64,000 bases of DNA, taken from positions 7,378,001-7,442,000 of the forward strand of contig NZ_CP009285.1 of assembly GCF_000758665.1 (NCBI RefSeq), read 5' to 3'. Under the pieces are notes generated by a model. It was not told the origin of the DNA. It searched no databases and was given only the letters and a program-made list of their open reading frames with translations. The translations under genes and the position numbers were made by a program. Below are positions 19,199 through 29,522 of this stretch, piece by piece; the first letter of the stretch is position 1; every line of letters starts with the position of its first letter. Origin of the DNA: Paenibacillus borealis (lineage in GTDB: Bacteria; Bacillota; Bacilli; Paenibacillales; Paenibacillaceae).

Positions 19199-19567
19199 TT
19201 AGATTACTTCCGGTGCCAAGGAAACGATCTTCATGTAGTCCTTGTCGCGAAGTTCGCGAGCAACTGGTCCGAAGATACGGGTTCCGCGCGGGCTTCTGTC
19301 GTCTTTTACAACAACAGCTGCGTTTTCGTCGAATGCGATGTAAGATCCATCTTTACGGCGTACAGAACGTTTCGTACGAACAACTACCGCTTTAACAACA
19401 TCACCTTTTTTGACAACGCCGCCTGGTGTTGCTTGTTTAACGGAACAAACGATCAAATCGCCGATTGCTGCTGTACGGCGTCCAGTACCACCCAGTACGC
19501 GGATACACATCAGTTCCTTCGCACCAGAGTTGTCAGCCACATGCAAACGTGTAAATGGTTGAATCAT
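19199..19567 (-). CDS. rplN: 50S ribosomal protein L14
   Basis: A 122-residue L14 ([21 protein letters not shown]-terminus [13 protein letters not shown]) at the subunit interface, where the silencing factor RsfS binds. Confidence 0.98.
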   Translation of the reverse strand: MIQPFTRLHVADNSGAKELMCIRVLGGTGRRTAAIGDLIVCSVKQATPGGVVKKGDVVKAVVVRTKRSVRRKDGSYIAFDENAAVVVKDDRSPRGTRIFGPVARELRDKDYMKIVSLAPEVI

Positions 19568-19607
19568 TATTAATTTCCTCCTTCCGGAAAGGGATCAGCT
19601 TCTTATC

Positions 19608-19874
19608 TTAGATGATAACCGCTTTTTCTACCACTTCAACCAGTCTCCACCGTTTGTCTTTGGACAATGGACGAGTTTCCATGACTTTCACGACATCACC
19701 AATTTTTGCTACATTCTCTTCATCATGTGCCTTGAATTTCTTCGTGGACTTGATGCGTTTGTGATACAGATTGTGCTTTTTATAGGTTTCAACAGCAATT
19801 ACGATGGTTTTATCCATTTTATCACTGACTACTTTACCGGTCAGCACTTTACGTGCATTACGTTCTTCGCTCAT
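19608..19874 (-). CDS. rpsQ: 30S ribosomal protein S17
   Basis: An 88-residue OB-fold protein ([40 protein letters not shown]). Between rpmC and rplN. A small hairpin (CGGATT-AAC-AATCCG, 19896-19910) lies in the gap before it. Confidence 0.98.
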   Translation of the reverse strand: MSEERNARKVLTGKVVSDKMDKTIVIAVETYKKHNLYHKRIKSTKKFKAHDEENVAKIGDVVKVMETRPLSKDKRWRLVEVVEKAVII

Positions 19875-19917
19875 AGTTAGCCTCCTTCCTGATTACGGAT
19901 TAACAATCCGCGGTCAC

Positions 19918-20115
19918 TTAACTGATCCCAAGTACTCTTTGATGGATAACGGTTTTAGCACGAGCTATTTCCTTGCGCACGTCACGAATCCGAGTCGGGT
20001 TATCCAGTTGGCCAGTTGCCAATTGAAAACGGAGATTGAAAAGTTCCTCTTTGAATCCAGCGATCTTTTGTTCAATCTCGGCAGTGGTTAAGTTGCGAAG
20101 TTCATTAGCTTTCAT
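19918..20115 (-). CDS. rpmC: 50S ribosomal protein L29
   Basis: A 65-residue two-helix protein at the exit tunnel, starting [17 protein letters not shown] at ATG 20115. The start lies inside the last codons of rplP (11-base overlap), which indicates coupled translation; an upstream in-frame ATG is not needed. Confidence 0.97.
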   Translation of the reverse strand: MKANELRNLTTAEIEQKIAGFKEELFNLRFQLATGQLDNPTRIRDVRKEIARAKTVIHQRVLGIS

Positions 20116-20539
20116 TTGCTTCACCACCCAATTCTTCACGTTTCACAAACTTAGTCTTTACAGGCAGCTTGTGAGCGGCAAGACGCATCGCTTCACGAGC
20201 GATTTCTTCCGACACGCCTCCGAGTTCGAACATAATCTTGCCCGGTTTAACTACGGCTACCCATTTCTCAACGTTACCTTTACCACTACCCATACGAACC
20301 TCGAGAGGCTTCTGAGTAATAGGCTTATCTGGGAAAATCTTAATCCAAACCTGACCGCCACGTTTGATGTAACGTGTCATTGCGATACGGGCAGCTTCGA
20401 TCTGACGGTTAGTGATCCAAGATGGTTCCAGTGCCTGCAAACCATATTCGCCGAAGTTGAGTTCGGTTCCGCCTTTTGCCATACCCTTCATGTGACCGCG
20501 TTGTTGCTTGCGGTGTTTAACGCGTTTTGGTACCAACAT
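20105..20539 (-). CDS. rplP: 50S ribosomal protein L16
   Basis: A 144-residue L16 ([40 protein letters not shown]) that organises the A-site finger and is the site of evernimicin resistance changes. The start is 2 bases after the rpsC stop. Confidence 0.98.
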   Translation of the reverse strand: MLVPKRVKHRKQQRGHMKGMAKGGTELNFGEYGLQALEPSWITNRQIEAARIAMTRYIKRGGQVWIKIFPDKPITQKPLEVRMGSGKGNVEKWVAVVKPGKIMFELGGVSEEIAREAMRLAAHKLPVKTKFVKREELGGEANES

Positions 20540-20541
20540 GA

Positions 20542-21207
20542 TTAGTTGCCTCCTTCCTGAGCAGCTTGTTTCTTAGCTGGGGGAAGAACTTCTCCACGGT
20601 AGATCCATACTTTTACGCCGATCAGGCCGTAAGTTGTATGTGCTTCAGCTGTTCCGTAATCGATATCAGCACGAAGCGTATGAAGTGGAACTGTTCCTTC
20701 GCTATAACCTTCTGAACGGGCAATCTCAGCGCCGCCAAGACGTCCGCCTACTTGAGTTTTAATTCCCTTTGCGCCGGAACGCATAGTTCTTTGAATTGCT
20801 TGTTTCAGTGCACGACGGAACGATACGCGACGTTCCAGTTGTTGTGCAATGCTTTCTGCAACAAGAATTGCATCCAGTTCAGGGTGCTTAATTTCATTGA
20901 TGTTGATGTGCACTTTTTTGCCACCGGCGATAGTTGTAACTGCGCTGCGAAGTACTTCTACTTCTGCTCCGCCTTTACCAATTACCATACCTGGTTTAGC
21001 AGTGTGAATTGTAACGTTCACGCGGCTTGCCGCTCTTTCGATTTCAATGCGGGAAACAGCGGAATCCTTCAACTTGCCTTTAAGGTATTCCCGGATTTTG
21101 ACGTCTTCCATTAAAAGAGTACCGAAATCTTTGCCTGCATACCATTTAGATTCCCAATCGCGAATAATACCGACTCGGAGTCCGACTGGATTTACCTTTT
21201 GACCCAC
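20542..21207 (-). CDS. rpsC: 30S ribosomal protein S3
   Basis: A 221-residue S3 with the KH domain ([20 protein letters not shown]) and the C-terminal domain ([37 protein letters not shown]). At the mRNA entry channel, with helicase-like function together with S4 and S5. Confidence 0.98.
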   Translation of the reverse strand: MGQKVNPVGLRVGIIRDWESKWYAGKDFGTLLMEDVKIREYLKGKLKDSAVSRIEIERAASRVNVTIHTAKPGMVIGKGGAEVEVLRSAVTTIAGGKKVHININEIKHPELDAILVAESIAQQLERRVSFRRALKQAIQRTMRSGAKGIKTQVGGRLGGAEIARSEGYSEGTVPLHTLRADIDYGTAEAHTTYGLIGVKVWIYRGEVLPPAKKQAAQEGGN

Positions 21208-21220
21208 GTGTTATCCCTCC

Positions 21221-21553
21221 TTATTTCTCAGATACCACCAAAGTAATGTGGCTGGTACGTTTGTTAATCCGGCTTGCACGACCCATGGCGCGCGGACGGA
21301 AACGTTTCATTGTTGGACCCTGGTTAACGAAAACTTCGCTTACGAATAAGCTGTTTACGTCCAAAGAGTAGTTATGCTCAGCGTTCGCAATCGCCGAGTT
21401 CAGTAGCTTCTCAACAACCGGAGAAGCGGATTTCGGAGTGTGGCGAAGAATTGCAATTGCTTCCCCCACTTGCTTGCCGCGAATCAAGTCAACAACCAGT
21501 TTCGCCTTACGAGCGGAAATCCGCACCGATCTTGCATGTGCTTTTGCTTCCAT
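21221..21553 (-). CDS. rplV: 50S ribosomal protein L22
   Basis: A 110-residue L22 starting [20 protein letters not shown] at ATG 21553 with GGAGGG upstream. The beta-hairpin ([20 protein letters not shown]) lines the exit tunnel; no deletion or insertion typical of macrolide resistance is seen. Confidence 0.98.
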   Translation of the reverse strand: MEAKAHARSVRISARKAKLVVDLIRGKQVGEAIAILRHTPKSASPVVEKLLNSAIANAEHNYSLDVNSLFVSEVFVNQGPTMKRFRPRAMGRASRINKRTSHITLVVSEK

Positions 21554-21584
21554 TGTTTTCCCTCCTCTCAAACGAAGACGTTAA

Positions 21585-21863
21585 TTATCTTCTGGTTTTC
21601 TTATCGTCACCCGCGTGGCCTTTGTAAGTACGTGTTGGCGCGAACTCGCCCAACTTGTGACCTACCATATCTTCTGTTACGTATACAGGCACGTGTTTGC
21701 GGCCGTCATATACACCAAACGTATGTCCGATAAACTGAGGGAAAATGGTTGAGCGACGGGACCAGGTTTTAACTACAACTTTCTTATCTGCCTCGTTCAA
21801 ATCCTCAACTTTTTTCAGCAGGTAGCCATCGATAAACGGCCCCTTCTTTAAACTGCGACCCAT
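21585..21863 (-). CDS. rpsS: 30S ribosomal protein S19
   Basis: A 92-residue S19 ([39 protein letters not shown]) in the head of the small subunit. Confidence 0.98.
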   Translation of the reverse strand: MGRSLKKGPFIDGYLLKKVEDLNEADKKVVVKTWSRRSTIFPQFIGHTFGVYDGRKHVPVYVTEDMVGHKLGEFAPTRTYKGHAGDDKKTRR

Positions 21864-21883
21864 GTGTGAATCCTCCCTTCATC

Positions 21884-21939
21884 CGGTTCTTCAAACCGCG
21901 AATCGACGCTTCGCGCTAGTCTAACTTGCCAGAAGCGTC
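21884..21939. repeat. Two stem-loops in the rplB-rpsS gap
   Basis: CGGTT-N5-AACCG (21884-21898) and GACGCTTC-N19-GAAGCGTC (21905-21912 / 21932-21939) occupy nearly the whole 76-base gap between rplB and rpsS. Neither is followed by a T-run in the transcribed direction. Function unknown. Confidence 0.5.
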
Positions 21940-22770
21940 TTATTTTGTGCGGCGACGAACGATATATTTATCAGATGCTTTGTTTTTCTTACGCGTTTTG
22001 TAGCCTAGGGTTGGTTTGCCCCAAGGTGACATTGGCGATTTACGTCCGATTGGAGCACGGCCTTCACCACCACCGTGTGGGTGATCGTTAGGGTTCATGA
22101 CAACACCGCGAACTTCAGGACGACGTCCCAGCCAGCGGCTGCGTCCGGCTTTACCAATCTTGATCAATTCATGATCTTCGTTACCAACGGATCCGATAGT
22201 TGCACGGCAAACGCTCAAGATTCTGCGAACTTCACCGGAGTTCAAACGAACGGAAACGTATTTTTCTTCTTTACCAAGCAACTGAGCTTCAGTACCAGCA
22301 GCACGGACCAGTTGTCCGCCTTTACCAGGTTTCAACTCGATGTTGTGGATAATTGTACCTACCGGGATGTTGATCAACGGAAGGCTGTTACCAATTTTGA
22401 TGTCCGCAGCAGGGCCGGACTCAACTTTATCCCCAACTTTAAGGCCTTTAGGAGCGATAATATAACGTTTCTCTCCATCAGCATAGTGGATCAAAGCAAT
22501 ATTGGAAGTACGGTTCGGGTCATACTCGATTGTAGCAACGCTACCTGGTATGCCGTCTTTAGTCCGTTTGAAGTCGATGATACGGTATTTACGTTTGTGT
22601 CCGCCGCCGTGGTGACGAACCGTAATTTTACCTTGGTTGTTGCGTCCCGCATGCTTGAATAGCGGAGAAAGCAACGATTTCTCTGGCTGGTTTGTTGTGA
22701 TTTCTTCAAACGTAGACACAGACATGTTGCGTCTTGCCGGAGAGGTCGGTTTGTACTTTTTGATTGGCAC
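21940..22770 (-). CDS. rplB: 50S ribosomal protein L2
   Basis: A 276-residue L2 with the RNA-binding and SH3-like domains. The C-terminal segment [20 protein letters not shown] contains the histidine close to the peptidyl transferase centre. Confidence 0.98.
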   Translation of the reverse strand: MPIKKYKPTSPARRNMSVSTFEEITTNQPEKSLLSPLFKHAGRNNQGKITVRHHGGGHKRKYRIIDFKRTKDGIPGSVATIEYDPNRTSNIALIHYADGEKRYIIAPKGLKVGDKVESGPAADIKIGNSLPLINIPVGTIIHNIELKPGKGGQLVRAAGTEAQLLGKEEKYVSVRLNSGEVRRILSVCRATIGSVGNEDHELIKIGKAGRSRWLGRRPEVRGVVMNPNDHPHGGGEGRAPIGRKSPMSPWGKPTLGYKTRKKNKASDKYIVRRRTK

Positions 22771-22797
22771 TATAGTTTCCTCCTTACTTTAAGAGTA

Positions 22798-23091
22798 TTA
22801 TTCTACCGCTTCAAAGAATTCGAGCGGCTTGCTGTCCGGGCTAAGCTTAACGATGGCTTTTTTCCACTCCGGAGTGTAACCGGAATATTTGCCGTAACGT
22901 TTCAGTTTACCAGGTACGCGCATTGTGTTCACACTAACAACTTTAACTTTAAAAATAGCTTCAACAGCTTTTTTGATTTCGGTCTTGTTAGAACGGATAT
23001 CCACTTCAAAAGCGTATTTCAATTCGCTCATGTATTCGGATGTGCGTTCCGTAATCACCGGACGCTTGATAATATCACGCGGATCTTTCAT
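22798..23091 (-). CDS. rplW: 50S ribosomal protein L23
   Basis: A 97-residue L23 ([20 protein letters not shown]), docking site for trigger factor and SRP at the tunnel exit. Its ATG overlaps the rplD stop by one base. Confidence 0.98.
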   Translation of the reverse strand: MKDPRDIIKRPVITERTSEYMSELKYAFEVDIRSNKTEIKKAVEAIFKVKVVSVNTMRVPGKLKRYGKYSGYTPEWKKAIVKLSPDSKPLEFFEAVE

Positions 23092-23714
23092 TACGCGAAC
23101 ACCTCCTCTACCTTCAGAACTGCTTCTTTAGTGATGATCAGTTTGTCGTACGTCAGTACGTCAAGAACATTAATGCCGTCAGCCGCTACGAATTTCACCC
23201 CAGGGATGTTACGAGCGGAAAGTGCTACATTGTCATCATAGCTAGGAGCTACGATCAATGCTTTTGTGCCAACCTTCAGGTTGTTCAGAATCGCTGCAAA
23301 TTCTTTCGTCTTCGGAGCATTCATAGTCAAGCTATCCAATACGATGATGTCATTCTCGAGTACTTTCGAGGACAACGCGGATTTGATGGCCAACCGGCGA
23401 ACCTTCTTAGGCAGTTTCCAGGAATAGCTGCGTGGTGTTGGTCCGAAGACTACGCCGCCGCCTTTCCATTGCGGTGAACGAATGGAGCCTTGACGAGCAC
23501 GACCTGTACCTTTTTGTTTCCAAGGCTTACGTCCGCCGCCACGTACTTCAGAACGTCCTTTTACTTTGTGTGTACCACGACGAAGGGAAGCTCTTTGCAT
23601 AAGTGCAGCTTCATGCAGCACATGTACGTTCGGTTCGATACCGAAAACTGAATCACTCAGTTCAACTTCGCCAACTTCGTTACCACTAATATTAAAAAGT
23701 GTTACTTTTGGCAT
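23091..23714 (-). CDS. rplD: 50S ribosomal protein L4
   Basis: A 207-residue L4 with the tunnel loop ([20 protein letters not shown]) intact. In E. coli it controls the S10 operon; that leader mechanism is not known in Bacilli. Confidence 0.98.
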   Translation of the reverse strand: MPKVTLFNISGNEVGEVELSDSVFGIEPNVHVLHEAALMQRASLRRGTHKVKGRSEVRGGGRKPWKQKGTGRARQGSIRSPQWKGGGVVFGPTPRSYSWKLPKKVRRLAIKSALSSKVLENDIIVLDSLTMNAPKTKEFAAILNNLKVGTKALIVAPSYDDNVALSARNIPGVKFVAADGINVLDVLTYDKLIITKEAVLKVEEVFA

Positions 23715-23739
23715 TTCATGTTCCTCCTTTCTTCAGAAA

Positions 23740-24363
23740 TTATTTCTTAACGGTTTGTTTAACTTTCACATAGCTGTTTTTAGGGCCCGGAATCGCGCCT
23801 TTAACCAGCAATACATTACGTTCTACGTCAACTCGGATGATCTCAAGCTTTTGAACCGTTACAGTCGTGTGACCCATATGTCCTGGCAGGCGTTTGCCCT
23901 TAGGAACACGGTTAGCTTGAATGGAACCCATGGAGCCTGGTCTTCTGTGGTAACGCGATCCGTGTGCCATTGGTCCGCGGCTTTGTCCCCAGCGTTTGAT
24001 GTTACCCTGGAAGCCTTTACCCTTCGAAGTACCTGTTACGTCAACAAATTCGCCTTCTGCGAAGATGTCAGCCTTAAGCTCTTGTCCAACCTCGAGTGAC
24101 CCGAGGTCAACACCGCGAATTTCGCGAACGTAGCGCTTAGGTGTTGCATTTGCCTTTTTGGCGTGACCTTGTTCAGGCTTGTTGGAGCGACTTTCCTTTT
24201 TGTCGGAAAAGCCCAACTGCACTGCTTCATATCCGTCGATATTCAGGTCTTTCTTTTGCAGTACCACACAAGGGCCAGCTTCGATAACAGAAACCGCAAT
24301 TACGTTACCTTCTGGAGTAAACACTTGAGTCATACCGAGTTTTTTTCCTAAGATACCTTTCAA
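23740..24363 (-). CDS. rplC: 50S ribosomal protein L3
   Basis: A 207-residue L3. The likely start is TTG 24363, giving [19 protein letters not shown], the family N-terminus, with GAGGTG 6 bases upstream. An in-frame GTG at 24372 overlaps that ribosome site and would add three residues. The [20 protein letters not shown] segment reaches the peptidyl transferase centre. Confidence 0.95.
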   Translation of the reverse strand: MKGILGKKLGMTQVFTPEGNVIAVSVIEAGPCVVLQKKDLNIDGYEAVQLGFSDKKESRSNKPEQGHAKKANATPKRYVREIRGVDLGSLEVGQELKADIFAEGEFVDVTGTSKGKGFQGNIKRWGQSRGPMAHGSRYHRRPGSMGSIQANRVPKGKRLPGHMGHTTVTVQKLEIIRVDVERNVLLVKGAIPGPKNSYVKVKQTVKK

Positions 24364-24405
24364 TGTTGACACCTCTTTTCTTTTCCTAGTTGCTTAATAA
24401 TGGAA

Positions 24406-24816
<411 letters not shown>

Positions 24817-24851
24817 TCACATCATCGCAACGTCTCAGAACAACATTTATT

Positions 24852-24880
24852 ATTATATATAATAGGCGGCTATATTGCAA
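24852..24880 (-). promoter_or_regulatory. Strong sigma-A promoter of the S10 superoperon
   Basis: TTGCAA (24875-24880), 17-base spacer and TATAAT (24852-24857) on the minus strand, followed by about 130 bases of leader to rpsJ. No other convincing promoter is visible from rpsJ to rplQ. The 286-base gap 24715-25000 holds only this leader, the promoter and the hemAT terminator. Confidence 0.85.
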
Positions 24881-24904
24881 GGGGATTTGCAAAAACAAAT
24901 CAAC

Positions 24905-24953
24905 TTTTTCCGAAAAAAATAGAAAAGGCACCTTTCCTGTTCAGAATGGTGCC
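24905..24953 (-). terminator. Rho-independent terminator after hemAT
   Basis: GGCACC (24948-24953 on the minus strand) pairs with GGTGCC (24927-24932), followed by TTTTCTATTTTTTT. It lies about 50 bases past the hemAT stop and just upstream of the rpsJ promoter. Confidence 0.8.
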
Positions 24954-25000
24954 GTACGGGGTGTAAAATATCGTTTTTCTTCTATATAAAGTAACTCTGT

Positions 25001-26350
25001 TTATAAATTATCTGTCGCTGCTTTGAATTGCCCTGCCGAAGCTGCAGTCTGCGCAGTTGCTGAACCAATGCCTTCAATGGTCTGAATGAGCACCTTGATC
25101 TCTTCTTCCACCGTAACGATTCTTTGGGTACTCGTCTGCATGGAATCTACAATGTCACTGAAGAGACGGCTGGTCTCAATGGACTGGTTCTTGCCACTCT
25201 CCGTCAGCTCCTGAACTTTGCGGATCTCCATAACAACCTGCGATGTAAGGGAGCTGGACTGCAGAGTCAGTTCTCCGATCCGGACAACAGTGTTCTTGGT
25301 ATCTTCAGCAAGTCTGCTTACCTCCTGCGCTACAACACTGAAGCCCCTCCCATGTTCTCCCGCCCGTGCAGCCTCAATGGTTGCATTCAGTGACAGGATC
25401 TTAGTCTGATCCGCAATATCCTGGACAGCCGCGACAATTTTACGGATCTTCTGAGATGAACTGCTCAGTTCATTTACAGACCGCTCCATCTCATTAGTGC
25501 TCTCATATATTAGATTAATCTGACCGGTAAGGTTGTGCAGCTGTCCATGTCCATCCCTGGCCTTCCCCTGTGACTCCAGAGCGGAGGAAGCTGTACGCTG
25601 GAATGTATTATTCACTTCATTGCTGCTCGCCACCAGCTGCTCCACAGCAGCGTTAGTATCTATGCTAAGATCGATCAGCTCTCCGCTGAATTCAGCAATC
25701 TTATGTTTCAATTCATTCTTAACCAGCAAATACTGTTCTTCCTTTTCCCTAATATTCTCCTTCTCATACTCCTCGAGGACCAGCTGCTGTTCCAGGTTAA
25801 GCAGTTTGGTTACGGTTTGGACCAATTTAATTCTCTCGGCATCTTGATGTGCTTCATTATAGATTGCGCTAATAAACACATTCTGCAGATTTTGAAAAGC
25901 GGATAGATACCATTTGGGCTCCAGACCAATTCTCTTGTGAATATTTGCAATTTTTAGCCGTTTGGCTATGTACTCCTCGTTAACATTTCCATCGAAGATC
26001 TCGATGATATGCTCACGTAACGTCTTTTTGAGCCGTTCAATACTGCTGTGTTCCAGAATAATCGCTTCCAGTTTATTAACTCCAAGAACCGTGTTGTAGA
26101 ATTGATCGGTGATGAAGTCAATTTTCTGCTCAACAACAGGCTTCATCAAACGCAGGAGTCTTAAATCTTCCTCGGTTAAATCAATCATTCTCATTTGCTC
26201 GTTCAAATCATCATGCCCGTCAAGGGTATGAAACGTCTCTGTGGCAGTGGGTGCAATGCTCTTGCTGTCCGTAGATTGAGCGGCGGGAGATTCCTCATTG
26301 GTGTTTTTTGACGCCAAACCATGCATAAATGAAAAAGGACATTTCCCCAT
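25001..26350 (-). CDS. hemAT: Globin-coupled heme aerotaxis receptor, HemAT-like
   Basis: 449 residues, close to B. subtilis HemAT (432). Soluble, with no membrane segment. After a 50-residue disordered N-terminus (with CPFSFMHG near the start), residues 55-205 form a protoglobin domain; the likely proximal heme histidine is in [18 protein letters not shown] coiled coil follows and then the MCP signalling domain, whose hairpin tip reads [20 protein letters not shown] and [20 protein letters not shown]. It should sense oxygen and signal to CheA. Next to the FNR-type regulator, it fits an oxygen-response island. A promoter with a palindrome lies upstream. Confidence 0.94.
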   Translation of the reverse strand: MGKCPFSFMHGLASKNTNEESPAAQSTDSKSIAPTATETFHTLDGHDDLNEQMRMIDLTEEDLRLLRLMKPVVEQKIDFITDQFYNTVLGVNKLEAIILEHSSIERLKKTLREHIIEIFDGNVNEEYIAKRLKIANIHKRIGLEPKWYLSAFQNLQNVFISAIYNEAHQDAERIKLVQTVTKLLNLEQQLVLEEYEKENIREKEEQYLLVKNELKHKIAEFSGELIDLSIDTNAAVEQLVASSNEVNNTFQRTASSALESQGKARDGHGQLHNLTGQINLIYESTNEMERSVNELSSSSQKIRKIVAAVQDIADQTKILSLNATIEAARAGEHGRGFSVVAQEVSRLAEDTKNTVVRIGELTLQSSSLTSQVVMEIRKVQELTESGKNQSIETSRLFSDIVDSMQTSTQRIVTVEEEIKVLIQTIEGIGSATAQTAASAGQFKAATDNL

Positions 26351-26400
26351 ACTTCCACGCTCCCTAAAATCCTAATAATTTACATTGTCTATATAGAAAT

Positions 26401-26430
26401 ATTCTACTCTATCGATAGATTAGATGTAAA
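26401..26430 (-). promoter_or_regulatory. hemAT promoter with a 12-base palindrome in the spacer
   Basis: TTTACA (26425-26430), 18-base spacer, TAGAAT (26401-26406). The perfect palindrome TCTATCGATAGA (26408-26419) fills the spacer, an obvious place for a repressor. Confidence 0.6.
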
Positions 26431-26516
26431 GAATTTTAAGTATTATTTTGTAGAATAATGTTGAAATTACGCGTATATATCACTGTAATTAGTCGTATTT
26501 TGTCGATTGTTAGAAT

Positions 26517-27236
26517 TCATTCCCTGATCTCGGCTATCTGGATAAGAGCTTCCAGCTCAAGAATCCTCACCGTCCTTTTGTGCATGGCGATTATCTTCAA
26601 AGCTTCTAACTTATTCAATTTGCGGCTGAGAGTTTCTGCTGTAGTTCCAATCATGGCTGCCACCTCTTTTTGTGCTGAAGGCAAATCTACGGATTGTTTC
26701 ACCGCTTGTACAGTTACTGCCGGCTCTTCAAGATTCCTGGTATACAGGTATACTAATAATCTGGCCAACCGCTTTTCTACTTCAAACATGTGCAGGGCCC
26801 CTGCAGCCTCCTCCGCCTGATGCAGCTGCTCACTTACAGACATAAGGAAGCTAAAGGCAAGAGCTGCATTCTGTTCCAGTAGCGGAATAAAGTCTCTGCG
26901 GTACATCCGGCAGACTTCCCCGCTCTCAATCACCTCTGCCGTTACATCATTATTCTTATTGTGGAGCAGAGCAAACTGGCCGAAATAATCGCCCGGGAAA
27001 AGAAAACGGACAATATGCTGCTTTCCATCCTTACTGTTCTGCGTCAATTTGATGAGCCCGCTTTTTACTACATACAGTGCTTCAGATGGCTCTCCTTCTC
27101 TGCACACTTGGCTTCCTCTTTTATAATTATGTGTCTCTGTAATCGATTCAATGATCACTAATTCTTCATCAGACAAGCTCCGAAACACGGGAACCTGACG
27201 TACGCATGTATGCGAATTGCAGGTATTACAGCTCAT
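26517..27236 (-). CDS. Crp/Fnr-family regulator with N-terminal cysteines (FNR-type)
   Basis: 239 residues. The N-terminus has cysteines at 3, 6 and 11 (MSCNTCNSHTC), and Cys109 lies in the cyclic-nucleotide-binding-like domain (ESGEVCRMY). This resembles the three-plus-one cysteine set of E. coli FNR (C20, C23, C29, C122), so an oxygen-labile 4Fe-4S cluster is plausible. The C-terminal winged helix has E-T-L-S-R in its recognition helix (GTTAETLSRKLNKLE), matching the ExxSR code for TTGAT half-sites. Such a box lies in the divergent promoter at 27324-27337. The gene is unlike B. subtilis Fnr, whose cluster cysteines are C-terminal. Confidence 0.9.
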   Translation of the reverse strand: MSCNTCNSHTCVRQVPVFRSLSDEELVIIESITETHNYKRGSQVCREGEPSEALYVVKSGLIKLTQNSKDGKQHIVRFLFPGDYFGQFALLHNKNNDVTAEVIESGEVCRMYRRDFIPLLEQNAALAFSFLMSVSEQLHQAEEAAGALHMFEVEKRLARLLVYLYTRNLEEPAVTVQAVKQSVDLPSAQKEVAAMIGTTAETLSRKLNKLEALKIIAMHKRTVRILELEALIQIAEIRE

Positions 27237-27323
27237 GATCCTTCACCCTTCCATATAGCTGACTCTAACATATCAAGGTTACTGGAACAGCCGGGTGACT
27301 GGGCTCACAGAAATTTCAAAAAC

Positions 27324-27337
27324 TTGATCTGCGTCAA
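27324..27337. promoter_or_regulatory. FNR box
   Basis: TTGAT-CTGC-GTCAA matches TTGAT-N4-ATCAA at 9 of 10 defined positions. Its centre (27330.5) is about 41.5 bases before the start expected from the -10 at 27360-27365, the classical class II activator spacing. Confidence 0.75.
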
Positions 27338-27359
27338 GGTTTCTTCAAAGGGTTTTCAT

Positions 27360-27365
27360 TACAAT
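27360..27365 (+). promoter_or_regulatory. -10 element of the V4R-cupin promoter
   Basis: TACAAT on the plus strand, 33 bases before the ribosome site of the V4R gene. No good -35 is present; the FNR box overlaps that place, as expected for an activator-dependent promoter. Confidence 0.65.
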
Positions 27366-27398
27366 AGAACCATAGAGAGAGTAAAGGAGTTGGAGTAA

Positions 27399-27848
27399 TT
27401 GCTGCACTATTCATTTGAAGATATGCGCCAGATCGATAGGAGCACCCTTGGTAATACGGTACCTCTTGAGTTGTTCCGTACTATTCGTCTGATTGGACTT
27501 AACCAGGGACTTCCCTTGGGAGGAAAGGGGACTACGCTTACCATTGGCAGAAAAATTGGCGAAAGCCTGCCTGTCAGCTCCATTGAAGATCTTCTGCATA
27601 TCTTTGAGGAGCTCAAAATCGGTATTCCGCGGATTGTTCATTCTGATGAACGCAGGATCAATATTGCAGTGGAGGATTGCTTTTGCAAAGGGCTGCCCTC
27701 CCTGGAAGAAGAAAAAATGGTATGTGATTTAGAAGGAGCGATTCTTGAAGGAGCAATCGGCAGGATTCTTGGCCGTAAGGTCTCTGTTAAAGAGATTAAA
27801 TGTAATGTAACTGGTCATGATCATTGCGAGTACGAAGTAAAGCTTTAA
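27399..27848 (+). CDS. V4R-domain (4-vinyl reductase-like) small-molecule-binding protein
   Basis: 149 residues from TTG 27399, which has AAAGGAG 9 bases upstream; there is no ATG until residue 9. The C-terminal 90 residues fit the V4R fold: two short conserved cysteine regions (VEDCFCKGLP and EIKCNVTGHDHCEYEV) and the helix MVCDLEGAILEGAIGRILG. V4R domains bind hydrophobic small molecules or act as sensory domains. Here it stands alone, without a DNA-binding domain. It is the first gene behind the FNR-box promoter. Substrate unknown. Confidence 0.8.
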   Translation: MLHYSFEDMRQIDRSTLGNTVPLELFRTIRLIGLNQGLPLGGKGTTLTIGRKIGESLPVSSIEDLLHIFEELKIGIPRIVHSDERRINIAVEDCFCKGLPSLEEEKMVCDLEGAILEGAIGRILGRKVSVKEIKCNVTGHDHCEYEVKL

Positions 27849-27900
27849 TGGATGAGATTGAGATGGTTAAATTTATTATTATGAAAGCAGGGATTATCTA

Positions 27901-28242
27901 ATGGAAAAGAAAAGTTTGGCTGCCGTGGTGCAATATCAGGAGGAACGTTTTACAAAGAAGATCCTCTTCCAGCAAGGTGAAAGTGTTGTATTCGTGCTTA
28001 ATTTCATGCCGGGTCAAAAGCTGCCTGTTCATAAGCATCCTGGAGCGGATGTATATATCCTTGCTTTAAAAGGAAATGGAACCATTCATGTAAATGAAGC
28101 GGAGCAGCCCCTTATTGAAGGAGAGACTATATATATCGCCGGCGATGAATCTTTTGCCTACACTAATGACAGCTCTTCCCCTTCCAGCCTTCATGTCGTT
28201 CTGTCCAAGCTGCCAAGTCCGGCATATGCTAAAGAAATCTAG
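27901..28242 (+). CDS. Small cupin-domain protein
   Basis: 113 residues forming a single cupin barrel. The first cupin motif has PGQKLPVHKHPGADVYILAL (metal-binding HxH), then GNGTIHVNEAEQPLIEGET, and a second half ending SLHVVLSKLPSP. Ligand and activity unknown. It follows the V4R gene by 52 bases in the same direction and is likely co-transcribed under FNR control; the pair may act on or sense one low-oxygen metabolite. No plus-strand T-run follows the downstream hairpin. Confidence 0.85.
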   Translation: MEKKSLAAVVQYQEERFTKKILFQQGESVVFVLNFMPGQKLPVHKHPGADVYILALKGNGTIHVNEAEQPLIEGETIYIAGDESFAYTNDSSSPSSLHVVLSKLPSPAYAKEI

Positions 28243-28258
28243 ACCATGCTGCCAGATA

Positions 28259-28290
28259 CAAAAACAGGGCCCCTTCAAATGAAGGGGCCC
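28259..28290 (-). terminator. Rho-independent terminator after tuf
   Basis: GGGCCCCTTC-ATTT-GAAGGGGCCC, a perfect 10-bp stem, followed by TGTTTTTG on the minus strand. The stem may also serve the cupin gene from the other side, although without a T-run. Confidence 0.88.
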
Positions 28291-28331
28291 TGACTTATAT
28301 ATCCGGTTCTATCCTAACGGATAGAGACGAA

Positions 28332-29522
28332 TTATTTCTGGATGGAAGCTACGGAACCGGCACCAACTGTACGTCCGCCTTCGCGAATGGAGAATTTAGT
28401 ACCTTCTTCAATAGCGATTGGGGAGATCAGGGAAACAGTTACAGTGATGTTGTCACCAGGCATAACCATTTCAGTACCTTCTGGCAGGTTGATGATGCCA
28501 GTTACGTCAGTTGTACGGAAGTAGAACTGTGGACGGTAACCAGTGAAGAATGGTTTGTGACGTCCGCCTTCTTCTTTAGTCAGAACGTAGATCTGAGCAG
28601 TGAACTCTGTGTGTGGGTTAACGGAGTTCGGCTTAGCCAATACTTGGCCGCGCTCGATCATGTTACGGTCTACACCACGCAGCAATGCGCCGATGTTGTC
28701 GCCCGCTTGTGCGGAATCGAGCAATTTACGGAACATTTCAACGCCTGTAACAACGGATTTTTTCTTTTCTTCGTGAATACCAACGATTTCGATTTCTTCT
28801 CCGACTTTAACTGTTCCGCGTTCTACGCGACCAGTTGCCACAGTACCGCGGCCAGTGATGGAGAATACATCTTCGACAGGCATCAAGAATGGTTTGTCAG
28901 TTTGACGTTCTGGAAGCGGGATGTACGTGTCGATCGTTTCGAACATTTCAACGATCTTCTGTGCATATTCGCCTTCAGGGTTCTGAAGAGCTTCACGAGC
29001 AGATCCACGGATGATTGGAGTATCATCGCCAGGGAAGTCGTATTCGCTCAGCAGGTCGCGAACTTCCATTTCAACCAATTCAAGCAACTCTTCGTCTTCC
29101 ACCATGTCGCATTTGTTCAAGAATACAACGATGTAAGGAACACCTACTTGACGGGACAGCAGGATGTGTTCACGAGTCTGTGGCATAGGGCCATCAGCTG
29201 CGGATACAACCAGGATAGCTCCGTCCATTTGCGCTGCGCCAGTGATCATGTTTTTAACATAGTCGGCGTGTCCAGGGCAGTCTACGTGAGCGTAGTGACG
29301 GTTAGGAGTTTCGTATTCAACGTGAGCAGTGGAGATAGTGATACCACGTTCGCGTTCTTCAGGAGCCTTATCGATTTGGTCGAATGCTACAGCTGCGCCA
29401 CCGTATTTTTTGGACAATACAGTAGTGATTGCAGCAGTCAGAGTTGTTTTACCATGGTCGACGTGACCAATAGTACCAATGTTAACGTGCGGTTTGTTAC
29501 GTTCAAACTTTGCCTTTGCCAT
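28332..29522 (-). CDS. tuf: Elongation factor Tu
   Basis: 396 residues. The GTPase domain has [10 protein letters not shown] (P-loop), DCPGHADYV (G3) and NKCDMV (G4); domains 2 and 3 follow ([28 protein letters not shown]). Delivers aminoacyl-tRNA to the ribosome. Last gene of the ybxF-rpsL-rpsG-fusA-tuf operon. Confidence 0.99.
   Translation of the reverse strand: MAKAKFERNKPHVNIGTIGHVDHGKTTLTAAITTVLSKKYGGAAVAFDQIDKAPEERERGITISTAHVEYETPNRHYAHVDCPGHADYVKNMITGAAQMDGAILVVSAADGPMPQTREHILLSRQVGVPYIVVFLNKCDMVEDEELLELVEMEVRDLLSEYDFPGDDTPIIRGSAREALQNPEGEYAQKIVEMFETIDTYIPLPERQTDKPFLMPVEDVFSITGRGTVATGRVERGTVKVGEEIEIVGIHEEKKKSVVTGVEMFRKLLDSAQAGDNIGALLRGVDRNMIERGQVLAKPNSVNPHTEFTAQIYVLTKEEGGRHKPFFTGYRPQFYFRTTDVTGIINLPEGTEMVMPGDNITVTVSLISPIAIEEGTKFSIREGGRTVGAGSVASIQK

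Noticed and set aside
27237..27398. Promoter for the FNR-type regulator gene itself on the minus strand
   Set aside because: Several TTGA-like hexamers occur, but none has a well-spaced -10, so no promoter was called; the FNR box could also affect this gene.
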